64,000 bases of DNA. Origin: Pectobacterium carotovorum. GTDB taxonomy: Bacteria > Pseudomonadota > Gammaproteobacteria > Enterobacterales > Enterobacteriaceae. Position numbers and translations under genes: made by a program. The first letter of the stretch is position 1. Every line of letters begins with the position of its first letter. Location of the stretch: positions 806,001-870,000 of the forward strand of contig NZ_JAXAFK010000001.1 of the NCBI RefSeq assembly GCF_033898505.1, given 5' to 3'. Shown here piece by piece: positions 1 to 9,007 of the stretch. A model generated the notes under the pieces. That model saw only the letters and a list, made by a program, of their open reading frames with translations. It was not told where the DNA came from and searched no databases.

Positions 1-438
1 GCCGGAAAGTTGGGCGGGCAGGGCATCGGCAAAATCCTGCAAATGCACAAGCTGAATAAAGTGGTCGATCAGGCGCTTCCGTGCTTTGTCGTCGACAGCC
101 TCATTTGCCAGCCCGAGCGCGATGTTTTGCCGTACCGTCAGCCACGGAAACAGGCGCGGTTCCTGAAACACCATGCCGCGCTCACGTCCGATGCCGCGCA
201 CGGTGTTCCCTTCCACCAGTACACGTCCCTGATAGTCGTTGTCCAGACCGACCAGCATACGCAGCAGCGTGGATTTACCGCAGCCGCTGCTGCCGACAAT
301 CGCCACCAGTTCGCCGCTGTGAATCGATAGGGAAAAATCCTCAATCACCGTCAGCGTCTCGCCCTGTACGCGAAACTGTTTACGCAGGCGATCGAACTGC
401 ACCACCGGTGGTGGTACGTCAAGGGTTGTGGATGTCAT
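1..438 (-). CDS. ABC transporter ATP-binding protein, SsuB/TauB type (partial, cut by window edge)
   Basis: This is the nucleotide-binding subunit of an importer in the aliphatic sulfonate/taurine/nitrate class. Translating the minus strand from the ATG at 438 gives 146 residues that begin MTSTTLDVPPPVVQF. The Walker A motif GSSGCGKST lies near residue 50 and the Q-loop (VFQEPRLFPWL) near residue 95. The sequence runs off the window just at the ABC signature (AQLSG). An AGGAGA ribosome site precedes the ATG, which overlaps the stop of the upstream permease gene in an ATGA arrangement, so the two are probably translationally coupled. The true substrate cannot be read from the ATPase; sulfonate is the family default. 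Confidence 0.88.
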   Translation of the reverse strand, partial: MTSTTLDVPPPVVQFDRLRKQFRVQGETLTVIEDFSLSIHSGELVAIVGSSGCGKSTLLRMLVGLDNDYQGRVLVEGNTVRGIGRERGMVFQEPRLFPWLTVRQNIALGLANEAVDDKARKRLIDHFIQLVHLQDFADALPAQLSG

Positions 439-2039
439 GCGATTTCTCCTGTGGAACGCCAGCGCGTCATCCGCTGTTCCAGACCGAATCCGACGCGGTC
501 AAGCACCGCGCCCGTTAATCCAATCAACAGCATGCCGCTGATAATCAGGGGCATATCTAGCAGCTGTTGGGCATTGATCATCAGGCTGCCGATCCCGGTG
601 CCGGATGACATGAAATATTCCGCGCCGATGGTGCCAAGCCATGCGTAAATCAGCGACAGACGTAAACCGGCGAAGATTGCGGGGGCGGCACCCGGCAGGA
701 TCAGTACCCGCAGGCGGGTCCAGAGACGGAGCTGCAACACCTGTGCGACTTCCTGTAACGCCTGAGAACGCTGGCGGATACCCCGATGGTTGGCTACCAG
801 CATCGGGAAGAAGGAGGCCAGCGCGACAAATGTGATTTTCCCGGCTTCATCGTTACCAACCCAGGCGGTCAGCAGCGGCAGCCAGGCAAACAGCGCGATC
901 TGGCGCAGCGTCGCGACCGTAGGGGTAAAGAGGGCATCGCTGGTGGCATTCAGTCCCAGCAGCACGCCGCACACGAGGCCTGCGGCAATGCCGCATAGTG
1001 CACCGGCGAGCGCACGGGTCAGGCTGGCCTGCATCGCCTCGGTGAGCGAACCGTCACGGACGCCTTGCAGCAGCATGTTCCAGACATCAGCGGGCGGTGG
1101 CAGCAGCAGCGGATCGATCCAGCCAAAACGGCTGGCCTGTTGCCAGAGCAGCAGAAGCAGGAACGGTAAAACCAATGCGGATAAACGGCGAGACGGCGTA
1201 GCGATTAAGCGGCTGAGCGGCGGGTGTGGCCAGAAGACCAGACGGCGTTCCAGTTGATTGATTGCCCACTCCATTGTCAGCCCTGCCAGCCCGATGACGG
1301 CGATGCAGACAAACACGATATCCAACTGAAACAGCTGGCGTCCCCACACCAGCAGGTAGCCAATGCCCTGAGACGATGCCAGCAGTTCGACCACAATCAG
1401 TGATACCCACGCTTGCGAGAGCGCCAACCGTAAGCCGGTTAGCCAGGTGGGGAGCGCAGCGGGCAGCGTTAATTTAATGAGGCGATGATGCCACGGCAGA
1501 CGCAGGGTACGAGCGACTTCCTGTAGCGCATGCGGCACGTTGCGCACACCCGTTTGCGTATGCAGCGTCACAGGGATAATCACCGCCTTGATGATGACAG
1601 CAAGCTTCAGGCCATCATCAATGCCGAACAGCACCATAAACAGCGGGATCCAGCCCAACGTTGGGATTTGTGCCAGCGCGTATACCGTCGGGTGCAACAG
1701 GTGTTCGGCGCGGTGTGAGGCTCCCATGAGCGCACCGAGCAGCGTCCCTGCCAGTACCCCAGCCAGCAGGCCGCTAGCCAACCGTTGCAGGCTGATAAAG
1801 AGCTGCGGCAGGAGATCGTTATGCCAGAGTTCGACGGCAGTTTTAGCGACGACGTCAGGAGCCGGGAGAATCTGGGCGGGCATCCAACTGTAGTGAGTGC
1901 TGATATACCACAGGGCCAGCAGCGCCAGCGGCACGACTATTGGCGCTAGAAGTATTGGCACTACAAAAGAATAGACGCGCGTTATCGGCAGAGAAGGCCA
2001 GACGATCGCGGTTTTTTTCAGCAGTATCGGCTTATTCAT
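435..2039 (-). CDS. Fused double-domain ABC permease, SsuC/TauC type
   Basis: Inner-membrane permease of the sulfonate-type importer, unusual in being two permeases in one 534-residue chain. Each half carries its own cytoplasmic EAA-type loop for docking the ATPase: residues 174-195 (starts EVARTLRLPWHH) and 430-451 (starts EVAQVLQLRLWT). Each loop sits within a set of hydrophobic segments. SsuC/TauC proteins are normally about 250-280 residues and work as homodimers; here the dimer appears to be covalently joined and the halves have diverged. The start at 2039 (MNKPILLKK) is chosen over upstream in-frame codons because GGGA precedes it, but this is not certain. It lies between the divergent binding-protein gene and the ATPase, with which it overlaps by 4 bases. 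Confidence 0.85.
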   Translation of the reverse strand: MNKPILLKKTAIVWPSLPITRVYSFVVPILLAPIVVPLALLALWYISTHYSWMPAQILPAPDVVAKTAVELWHNDLLPQLFISLQRLASGLLAGVLAGTLLGALMGASHRAEHLLHPTVYALAQIPTLGWIPLFMVLFGIDDGLKLAVIIKAVIIPVTLHTQTGVRNVPHALQEVARTLRLPWHHRLIKLTLPAALPTWLTGLRLALSQAWVSLIVVELLASSQGIGYLLVWGRQLFQLDIVFVCIAVIGLAGLTMEWAINQLERRLVFWPHPPLSRLIATPSRRLSALVLPFLLLLLWQQASRFGWIDPLLLPPPADVWNMLLQGVRDGSLTEAMQASLTRALAGALCGIAAGLVCGVLLGLNATSDALFTPTVATLRQIALFAWLPLLTAWVGNDEAGKITFVALASFFPMLVANHRGIRQRSQALQEVAQVLQLRLWTRLRVLILPGAAPAIFAGLRLSLIYAWLGTIGAEYFMSSGTGIGSLMINAQQLLDMPLIISGMLLIGLTGAVLDRVGFGLEQRMTRWRSTGEIA

Positions 2040-2277
2040 TTTATTCCCGAAAACCATCGCAGTTGGATGAATAGGGAATAAAAAACAGGTTTCGACGTTG
2101 AACGCCAATGCAATAAAGCGATGGTCGCCGTGTAATAAATGCATATGCGTAGCCCGAGCCCGCCAGTGCTGATTTATGCTTTTTTCCGCTGAGTAAACCT
2201 GTAAATGTTATTTAAGCCTGATGCAGACGGTTCGTTAGTTTTCATGGCAGATGAAACGAATTATTAAGGAAAACCGT

Positions 2278-3423
2278 ATGCAACAACCCTCAATCCCATC
2301 GATAACTATTTTGTCGGTAACCCTCTTTGCTCGCTGGCGACAGAGGCTGCATAAGATCATTAGCGTTGCGCTGCTGCTGATCACGGCGCTAATGGCATCG
2401 ACCGTTCAGGCGAACGACGCTGCTCCGCAGGATGCACAGAAGCCGACGGAGATTCGCATTGGCTTGCCGGACCAGAGCGCAGGCAGCAAACCTTTTATTC
2501 GCGGGCCGTTGGGGTTGGCGCATATTCAAAAGCAACTGGAGAAAGAATTTGAACCGCAGGGCATCAAGATTCAGTGGTCGTTCTTTAAAGGCGCGGGCCC
2601 GGCGGTAAATGAGGCGCTGGCGAACAAGCAGTTGGATGTGGTGTATTTGGGCGATCTGGCGGCCATTATTGGTCGGGCGGGGGGATTGCCGACGCGGGTG
2701 CTGGTGGGATCGCGCGGCTCTAATTCTTATCTGGCGGCGACACCGGAATCGGGTATTCAGCGTATTGAGGATTTACGCGGCAAGCGAATTGCGGTCTATA
2801 AGGGAACGGCCGATCAGCTGTCGTTTGAACGTGCGATTAAAAGTGTTGGGCTGAATGAACGCGATGTGCGGGTGATCAATCTGGACTGGACGGCGGGCAA
2901 GGCCGCGCTGGCAGCCAGACGCGTGGATGCGGTGTGGGGCGGGGTTTCTCTGCTGGCGCTGCGTAAGCAGGGCATCACTATCGTGACCACCAGCCGAGCG
3001 CTGGGCTGGGCGAATACCACGCAGGCCGCCGTGCTGGCGACGCAGGATTTTATCGACCACTACCCGGGCACGACGCAGCAGCTGGTGAATGTGCTGGTGG
3101 ACAATGCGCAGTGGATCGGCGAGGCGCAGCATCTGCCGGAATATACCGCGCTGATGGCCGAGCAGAGTCAGATTCCGCAGACGATTTTTCAGGAGGAACT
3201 GAAAGCGGAGGATCTCCCTTTCCAAAGCTCGCCGCGTCTCGATCCGTTCCTGCTCAGCAGCTTGCAGGACAGCATCGAGCGGGCGAAAGCCGCCGGGCTG
3301 ATTCGCAACACGTTCTCGGCCAGCGACTGGTTTGCCAGCCAGTTTGTTGACCGGGCGCTGAAAGCCAAAGGGTTGGAATCGAACTGGGCGGTGTATGACG
3401 CCAGCGGTAGTCCCACGAAATAA
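2278..3423 (+). CDS. Periplasmic substrate-binding protein, SsuA/NMT1 family
   Basis: Binding protein of the adjacent ABC importer, 381 residues. A long N-terminal signal (basic WRQRLHK, then a hydrophobic run ending STVQA-N) indicates export to the periplasm near residue 45. The mature part begins IRIGLPDQSAGSK and shows the features of the SsuA/ThiY type II fold, such as LDVVYLGDLAA and LRGKRIAVYKGT. AAGGA lies at a good distance before the ATG at 2278, which favours it over the in-frame ATG at 2251. It is divergent from the fused permease, sharing a 238-base intergenic region. Sulfonate or taurine is the likely ligand class by homology only. Confidence 0.85.
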   Translation: MQQPSIPSITILSVTLFARWRQRLHKIISVALLLITALMASTVQANDAAPQDAQKPTEIRIGLPDQSAGSKPFIRGPLGLAHIQKQLEKEFEPQGIKIQWSFFKGAGPAVNEALANKQLDVVYLGDLAAIIGRAGGLPTRVLVGSRGSNSYLAATPESGIQRIEDLRGKRIAVYKGTADQLSFERAIKSVGLNERDVRVINLDWTAGKAALAARRVDAVWGGVSLLALRKQGITIVTTSRALGWANTTQAAVLATQDFIDHYPGTTQQLVNVLVDNAQWIGEAQHLPEYTALMAEQSQIPQTIFQEELKAEDLPFQSSPRLDPFLLSSLQDSIERAKAAGLIRNTFSASDWFASQFVDRALKAKGLESNWAVYDASGSPTK

Positions 3424-3435
3424 TCACGAATGCGC

Positions 3436-4374
3436 TCACAGGGTCGGCAGTGCCGGAGCCGGTGAGCGCAGCCTGTCCTGCGCCAGTATGCTTTCGATCA
3501 TCAACTCAGCCAGCGGTGGCAGCGTTCTCTGCAAACAGGTGACAATACCGAATCGGGTTTGCATATTTCCCCATTCCGGCGGCGTGCCCGTCAGCGGAAT
3601 TTCTACCAACTGATGGCTTAATCGTCCCAGCGCAAAGCCATCCTCGCTGGCAAAGCTGATGGCCTGAGTGTGCCGCAGGATGCTGAAGACGGAATAGATA
3701 TGGTCACACTGAATCTGTGGCCGATAATCAGGCTGACGCGTTAAAGCCGCCAGCACCTTGCGCATGCCGACGGGCATAAAAGGGGAGGCGAGCGGAAAGC
3801 GCAGGAGATCGTCCGGCGTCACGTTTGCCTGCTGCGCCAGCGGGTGTGAAGAGTGGCAGATAAAGAAGCAGCGCTGCTGGCTTAATGGCTGTACGTGGAG
3901 GTTGGTTTCCATTTCGGCCTGCCAGGTATCGGCAACGATAAAAGGCCATTCGTCGGCTAGCAGCCGCTCACGCAGGGATTGCCAGTTATCTACGCTGTAG
4001 GTGACTCTGGCGCGCGGACGAAGGGCATGGAAATGTGCGACCGCTTTGGGAATTAGCGTAGTCGACGGTGCGGGGCCGCAGGCAAACGTCAGTTCGCCTT
4101 CCTGCGCCTCGCTGATCTGTCGCATGTCGGTCATCAACTCCCAGGACAGCTCCTGCATGCGGCGCGCAAAAGGCAGCAGCGTATTGCCCTGCCACGTTAG
4201 CGCGAAGCGGCGACTCTGACGATCGATAAGCGGATGCCCCATCGTTTGTTCCAGCGCCTGAATACTGCGGCTGAATGCCGATTGCGACAGACAGACGGCT
4301 TCTGCGGCCTGTACAAAACTCCCATGTTCGGCCAGAGCAAGAAAATTGCGTAATTGCCGTAAATCCAGATGCAT
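3436..4374 (-). CDS. LysR-family transcriptional regulator
   Basis: DNA-binding regulator of about 312 residues. The N-terminal winged helix-turn-helix (LRQLRNFLALAEHGSFVQAA, then LSQSAFSRSIQALEQ) fits residues 4-60, and the remainder resembles the LysR periplasmic-binding-fold effector domain. It converges on the binding-protein gene with a 12-base gap, so it is probably a local regulator of the transporter, although it does not share that operon's promoter. Two starts are possible: ATG 4374 (MHLDLRQL, AGGTAG upstream) or ATG 4392 six codons earlier (GGGA upstream). The first fits the usual LysR N-terminus. Confidence 0.82.
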   Translation of the reverse strand: MHLDLRQLRNFLALAEHGSFVQAAEAVCLSQSAFSRSIQALEQTMGHPLIDRQSRRFALTWQGNTLLPFARRMQELSWELMTDMRQISEAQEGELTFACGPAPSTTLIPKAVAHFHALRPRARVTYSVDNWQSLRERLLADEWPFIVADTWQAEMETNLHVQPLSQQRCFFICHSSHPLAQQANVTPDDLLRFPLASPFMPVGMRKVLAALTRQPDYRPQIQCDHIYSVFSILRHTQAISFASEDGFALGRLSHQLVEIPLTGTPPEWGNMQTRFGIVTCLQRTLPPLAELMIESILAQDRLRSPAPALPTL

Positions 4375-4520
4375 ATTGCAGCTACCTATCATATCGATTT
4401 TTTCCCACTTTTTAGGCGGAGGTAGACAGGCAACGCAATGAACAAAAAGTCATAAGTTATAGCGAATTATTGCTATAGGACTTTCAGTCCTCTGAATCTG
4501 CCTTCTGGCGCGGTCAGCGG

Positions 4521-5276
4521 CTATTTCGCCAGCGCACAGGAAAAATCCTGAATTTCTTCCACCGATCCGAGGCTCATATTGAACACGTCAAGGCTGCTGG
4601 CGAGCAGCACCTTTTCGCCTGCTGGCGTAGAGACCATCGCGAGACCGTATTTTCCGATCGATTCATTCCGCGGCTGGGCGTAGCGATCGAGTGTTTTGAA
4701 CGGATCGCTTTGCATCAGTTCGTTCGCCGTGAGCGTTTTTGCCAGATAGACATGCCCGTTAATTTTCACCGGCAGCGTTTTCCAGTCGGCAGAGAGCGTC
4801 GGAAACTGTTGGTTCAACGTTTGATAAATCTCCGGGCGCAGGCAGGCAATGTGAATATGCAGCTGGTTTTGCGTACGGCCATAGCGTGAGTTAATCGCCA
4901 GCGAAAGATAGTCATCTCTGATCGGTTTGCCTGCCTCGCGGGAAAGGTGGCCGCGGCGCGTCCATGCCTGTTCGAAGAAATTGGGTATGTTTTGCTGCAA
5001 GAGTTCAGGGCTTTCGATACCGCTGATTTTATCCGTTGGGAGCAGCAGGTCATGATAGGGGCCGTTTCTGTCATCAAAAAGCACGTAACCTTCCGCCAGA
5101 TTGACTTCCAGACAGGGAGCGGGATTGCCGCTACGCTGCTGATTGGGCACGCACTGTTCGCTGACGATCTTCCACAGTGCATTGCTGTTTCCGCGCCCGA
5201 ACGACCACCATAGGATGGCAATCAGCAAGGCAACAACAGGAATCAGAAGGAGGAGGAGGAACTTATTACGCGTCAT
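4521..5276 (-). CDS. cdh: CDP-diacylglycerol pyrophosphatase
   Basis: Hydrolyses CDP-diacylglycerol to phosphatidate and CMP at the inner membrane. The 251 residues match the length I recall for E. coli Cdh. One N-terminal membrane anchor spans residues 5-25 and is followed by a periplasmic domain. The HIT-superfamily H-x-H catalytic motif is visible as QLHIHIACL (H140, H142), with the earlier conserved stretch YVLFDDRNGPYHDLLLPTDKI. The start at 5276 has GGAGATCC immediately upstream; longer versions lack this. It is a single gene, convergent with nothing and not obviously part of an operon. Confidence 0.88.
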   Translation of the reverse strand: MTRNKFLLLLLIPVVALLIAILWWSFGRGNSNALWKIVSEQCVPNQQRSGNPAPCLEVNLAEGYVLFDDRNGPYHDLLLPTDKISGIESPELLQQNIPNFFEQAWTRRGHLSREAGKPIRDDYLSLAINSRYGRTQNQLHIHIACLRPEIYQTLNQQFPTLSADWKTLPVKINGHVYLAKTLTANELMQSDPFKTLDRYAQPRNESIGKYGLAMVSTPAGEKVLLASSLDVFNMSLGSVEEIQDFSCALAK

Positions 5277-5445
5277 GATGGATCTCCGGCAGAATGCGGC
5301 TGGCACAAAACATCAGGATAAACGGAGCATGAGAAAGTAGCGACGCTCAGTATGGTGCAGGAGCGATGTCATTAATATGACCCCGCGGCGAAGGTGAAAG
5401 CCTAATCGGTAACGGATTGTAAGGGAAATACGTGACAAGCAGAGG

Positions 5446-5484
5446 CGGCCTGCGGGGATGGCAGAAAACTATCCCCGCAGGCCG
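5446..5484. terminator. Strong 14-bp hairpin downstream of fyuA
   Basis: A perfect 14-base stem (CGGCCTGCGGGGAT pairs with 5471-5484) around an 11-base loop lies just past the fyuA stop. There is no T-run on either side, so it may stabilise the mRNA end or depend on Rho rather than act as a classical intrinsic terminator. Confidence 0.5.
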
Positions 5485-5524
5485 TTGTGCTACGAATGTG
5501 TGATGACCGACATCAGAACAAAAA

Positions 5525-7534
5525 TCAGAACAAATCGACCCGCACGTCCACGCCAACGGTTCGGCCTTCATTGACCTGCGCGTAGCCCGATGTGCCGCTC
5601 ATAAAGCCAAAGGTGCGGTAGCGGCGGTCGAAGACGTTATCCACATAGCCAGCGATATTCACCCGGTCGGTGGCCTGCCAACTGAGGCGCAGGTCGGTCG
5701 TGGTATAGGTGCCCTGACGCAACGCGTTGTCTCCGTCGAAGTAGTGCGGCCCTACCACATTGAAGGCCAGACGCGGCATTAATGCGCCGAACGAGGTATC
5801 AATCAGTCCGTTCAGGCTGGTGCCAGCACCGTAGCGCGGGACGAAGGGCACGCGTTTATCCTGATAGCTCTCACTGTCGCCGGTAAATTCAGAGCGGACA
5901 TAGGTGCCGTTGATATCCCATGACCAGTTGGGAACGACCTGCCACTTCAGCATCATTTCTACGCCACTGGCATCGGCGCTGCCTGCGTTGCTGAGCGTTT
6001 GCATACCGACCGGGCCGGAATACAGCTGCATATCACGCGTGTGAGTATGGAACACGGCGCCCTGAAGCTGCACATTGCCGCTCTGATAGCGCGAGCCGAT
6101 TTCATAGTTAATCGATTTCTCCGCGCTGTACGGAATGGCCTGTGTGCCAGCGGCAGGTGAATAGTTAAAGCCGGTTGGCTTGTAGCCCTGTGCGACGCGG
6201 GTGTAGACACGCCAGTCATTATTCAGCAGATAGCTGGCGGAGAGCTGTCCCAGCACCTGATCGTCATCGACGCTATTGCTGTCGCCCACGTTCATGCCGG
6301 AGAACTGCTGGCGATAACGGGTTTCGGCCTTATCGTGCGATACGCGCAGCCCGCCGCCCAGATCGATACGGTCGGTCAGGTGCCAGGTCAGATCGCTGTA
6401 GGCGGCTAACGTCTCCGTTGACGTGTTGGCATTGCTCTGCATAAACGGAGAACCTGCCATGCTGTAGGTCAGATCGAGTTTTTCACGCGTGTTCTGCCGG
6501 TAAAGGCCGAACACCATATCCACCGTGCGGCCTGCGCCGTGTGTCGCGGCACGCAGTTCCTGCACGTCCTGATTCCAGCGCTCCGGCATGTCGGCAATCA
6601 GCGTACCGTTCGGGAAGGTGCGGTCGTAATTCTGCTGCTGCCATGCGCCGATCAGGCTAAAAATCCAGTTATCGGTAGTGTATTTTCCGCTCAGCGACTG
6701 GCTGTGCGTGCAGCGGCGCAGTTTAGGATCGGGGGCGCCAGCGGCGATCTCCAGCGTCCGGTTTTTAGCATCGCCAAACGGCAGATAGGTATCCTGTGTG
6801 GCGCGCGTGCAGTCTTCCGTTAGTGCCAGACTGGTTTCCCACGGTTGACCCTCGGGAGCCAGCCGCAGTCGAAGATTTCCGACGCTGGACTTTGTCCCGC
6901 CGAGGTTGTTGCTGCCCGTCGCGGGGTTGGTCATCGCGCCTGAGTCGACCTGGCGCAGCAGCGTGACGCTGCCATACAGCAGGCCATCCTGAATAGGGCC
7001 GCTGAGGTTGATTTTGCCGTGATAGCCGTCGCGGCTGGCGACACCGCCTTCGACATAGCCGCGCGGCGTGCTGTCCGGCTGCTGAGTCACAATGTTGATA
7101 ATGCCGCCCTGTGCGCTTTTACCGTACAGCGTTCCCTGCGGGCCTCGCAGCATTTCGATGCTTTCCACATCGGAGAGCGTCTGCACGGTGTTGGTGGCGA
7201 GCTGTGGTACACCGTCCACGTAGACTGTCACCGCCGGGCTGTAGAAATCCTGTGCGGAAGACACGCCGCGCAGTGAGATCGAGGGGAACAGCAGGCTGCC
7301 GTTATTGCCGAGGTTCAGGCCGGGCATCACACGGGTCAGCTTGTCAGTGCTGGTAACACCAGCATCTTTCAGCTCCGGTGCCGTCACAACGGTAGAAGAG
7401 ACGTTGTTGGCCGAGGCGGAATAGGGCGACTGCTTGCTGGCGGAGACAACAAGCGTATCGTCCTGAGCGGCAAAGGCGCAGGAAGAGAGAAATACGCCGG
7501 TTAAGGCAAGCGGATAAAGACGCATTATTTTCAT
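5525..7534 (-). CDS. fyuA: FyuA, ferric-yersiniabactin/pesticin TonB-dependent receptor
   Basis: Outer-membrane receptor that imports a ferric phenolate siderophore of the yersiniabactin type using TonB energy. The 669 residues align along their whole length with my memory of Yersinia FyuA (673 residues). Shared stretches include the MRLYPLAL signal, a TonB-box region TLVVSASKQS, SANNVSSTVV, ISLRGVSSAQDFY, LRGPQGTLYGKSAQGGIINI, VGPHYFDGDN and a C-terminus ending in a beta-strand with terminal F. The start at 7534 has AGGGA upstream and matches the Yersinia N-terminus. It is transcribed towards cdh from a long leader that holds tandem repeats, a Fur-like site and a YbtA-type operator. No yersiniabactin synthesis genes are present in the window. 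Confidence 0.93.
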   Translation of the reverse strand: MKIMRLYPLALTGVFLSSCAFAAQDDTLVVSASKQSPYSASANNVSSTVVTAPELKDAGVTSTDKLTRVMPGLNLGNNGSLLFPSISLRGVSSAQDFYSPAVTVYVDGVPQLATNTVQTLSDVESIEMLRGPQGTLYGKSAQGGIINIVTQQPDSTPRGYVEGGVASRDGYHGKINLSGPIQDGLLYGSVTLLRQVDSGAMTNPATGSNNLGGTKSSVGNLRLRLAPEGQPWETSLALTEDCTRATQDTYLPFGDAKNRTLEIAAGAPDPKLRRCTHSQSLSGKYTTDNWIFSLIGAWQQQNYDRTFPNGTLIADMPERWNQDVQELRAATHGAGRTVDMVFGLYRQNTREKLDLTYSMAGSPFMQSNANTSTETLAAYSDLTWHLTDRIDLGGGLRVSHDKAETRYRQQFSGMNVGDSNSVDDDQVLGQLSASYLLNNDWRVYTRVAQGYKPTGFNYSPAAGTQAIPYSAEKSINYEIGSRYQSGNVQLQGAVFHTHTRDMQLYSGPVGMQTLSNAGSADASGVEMMLKWQVVPNWSWDINGTYVRSEFTGDSESYQDKRVPFVPRYGAGTSLNGLIDTSFGALMPRLAFNVVGPHYFDGDNALRQGTYTTTDLRLSWQATDRVNIAGYVDNVFDRRYRTFGFMSGTSGYAQVNEGRTVGVDVRVDLF

Positions 7535-7600
7535 TATGAAGTCCCTGAAAAACTAAAATCGATGTCAAAGGCAACGGTTTCATCACGACACGCTTTAGTT

Positions 7601-7644
7601 CGATACGGAAAGCTACGATACGGAAAGCTACGGTACGAAAAGCG
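7601..7644. repeat. Three tandem 15-base repeats in the fyuA leader
   Basis: Two perfect copies of CGATACGGAAAGCTA (7601-7615 and 7616-7630) are followed by a degenerate 14-base third copy (7631-7644). They lie between the fyuA start codon at 7534 and the Fur-like/operator region, so they are probably in the 5' untranslated RNA. Function unknown. Confidence 0.85.
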
Positions 7645-7670
7645 CGTAAGACAGAGAATGATGAAAGTTA

Positions 7671-7690
7671 AATGATAATTGTTTGCATTT
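7671..7690. promoter_or_regulatory. Possible Fur box of fyuA
   Basis: The stretch AATGATAATTGTTTGCATTT keeps the GATAAT half of the Fur consensus with a weaker second half. It lies between the fyuA operator (7697-7729) and the start codon, where Fur would block the promoter when iron is plentiful. Confidence 0.4.
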
Positions 7691-7696
7691 TTTGAG

Positions 7697-7729
7697 CTAC
7701 CCGTATCGGGTCTATTTCAACCCGAATAC
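7697..7729. promoter_or_regulatory. YbtA-type operator A (fyuA)
   Basis: The bipartite site CTACCCG-N10-ATTT-N2-ACCCGAAT places two ACCCG blocks exactly 21 bp apart. It is 163 bases upstream of fyuA and has the same layout as sites B and C in this locus. AraC proteins usually bind such direct repeats on one helix face, and YbtA of Yersinia is known to bind repeated sites upstream of fyuA, ybtA, irp2 and ybtP. Confidence 0.75.
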
Positions 7730-7759
7730 AGTAGGCTTCCTGCCTGTTTTTCCGTTTTG

Positions 7760-9007
7760 TTAATCCCGTCCTTGCTGGCTTATGATCGCTGGCACAGCAC
7801 CGTCAGAAAACACGCGGGAAAGCCGAACAGATAACCGTTTGGCGGGCCACAGGCTGGCGACGGCAAAGCAGGCCAGCACGCCCAGCGTGGTCTGGTAGTT
7901 CGTGTGATGCGCTAACTGGAGCGCGGCAATCGACACGATCATAGCGACAGCGGCATCGGTAGATTGAAACAGCGCATAGTCGGATGCAGGCTGATGCGGT
8001 CTGACTAGTCCCATCAGGACGTTGTATAACGTGACAAACCCGACGGCGGCGGCCAGATTGACCACGCCAAAGAGCACGATCCACATGTTCAGCGCAAACA
8101 GCGGATAGCCGACGGCTAGCGTGATAGCGAGTAGCGCGTGCGTGACCATCACGGGCAACAGGCAGCGCAGTGCGCCCATGCGTCGAATCAGGACGTTGGC
8201 GAGCACAATCCCTACGCCGCTCACGGCGGTGCTGTACACGGTCATGACGATGCCCAGTTGGCTCAGGCTAAGCTGTCTGTCGATCAGCATGACGGTCTGT
8301 AGCGCCATCATGCCGCGCATCGCCAGATAGAAAATGGCTGTGAAGGCTAATACCGGCCAGAGTGTTTTAAACGTCAGACGATTTAGCGTCGGGCGTGCGG
8401 CTTGCTGAGTCTGATGATGCTGAATTTGGGATTGTCGGGTATAGCGCAGCGGCAGGATAAGCATCAGCAGCGACAGCCCTGCCAGCGCGAAGAATCCGCC
8501 TCGCCATCCTGCCTGCTCCGCAATGCTCAGGAACGCATAAGAGCCGAATAGAATGCCCAGATAGCTGCCGCCGACCTGTGCGGTATTCGCCAGCGCACGG
8601 CTGGCGGCGCTGGTGGTGCAAATCGTGATGCCGTCGGCATAGATATCGTGGCTGGCGGAAAGCAGCGCCAATAACATCAGCGCGATGACGATAGTCAGGA
8701 CTGAGTGCTCGGGGGAGAGCACGCCAATTGCGACCAGCATCGCCGCCATCGCGACCTGGAGCAGCACCAGACTGCCTAAATAGGGATTACCGCGCAGAGG
8801 AAGCGCGTGACGCTCGCCCCACGGTGCCCACAGGCATTTGGCAATCCACGGCAGAAAGGTCAGCGACAGCCAGCTTAACTGCGCCAGATCCAACCCGGCG
8901 TGGCGAAAATAGCCCGCCACGCCTTGCATAATGAGTGCGGTGATCATGCCCTGATGAAGATAGAAACACCAATAGGGAAGGTAGCGTGTCATCGGGCTGT
9001 CTGTCAT
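7760..9007 (-). CDS. ybtX: YbtX-like MFS transporter (Irp8 family)
   Basis: Inner-membrane major-facilitator protein of 415 residues with about 12 hydrophobic segments. It starts MTRYLPYWCFYLHQGMITALI after a short leader. In Yersinia the equivalent YbtX is co-encoded with the siderophore uptake genes, but its exact role there is unclear (zinc-related transport has been proposed). Assignment rests on membrane topology, length close to the 426 residues of YbtX, and position in a fyuA/ybtA/ybtPQ locus. Its ATG overlaps the stop of the upstream 140-residue gene by 4 bases, so the two form one operon driven from operator B. Confidence 0.8.
   Translation of the reverse strand: MTDSPMTRYLPYWCFYLHQGMITALIMQGVAGYFRHAGLDLAQLSWLSLTFLPWIAKCLWAPWGERHALPLRGNPYLGSLVLLQVAMAAMLVAIGVLSPEHSVLTIVIALMLLALLSASHDIYADGITICTTSAASRALANTAQVGGSYLGILFGSYAFLSIAEQAGWRGGFFALAGLSLLMLILPLRYTRQSQIQHHQTQQAARPTLNRLTFKTLWPVLAFTAIFYLAMRGMMALQTVMLIDRQLSLSQLGIVMTVYSTAVSGVGIVLANVLIRRMGALRCLLPVMVTHALLAITLAVGYPLFALNMWIVLFGVVNLAAAVGFVTLYNVLMGLVRPHQPASDYALFQSTDAAVAMIVSIAALQLAHHTNYQTTLGVLACFAVASLWPAKRLSVRLSRVFSDGAVPAIISQQGRD

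Noticed and set aside
2773..3225. Long reverse open frames inside the binding-protein gene, and similar antisense frames across GC-rich genes (e.g. 790-1257, 19267-19920, 38283-38684)
   Set aside because: They mirror codon bias of the real genes, lack ribosome sites and show no recognisable domain.
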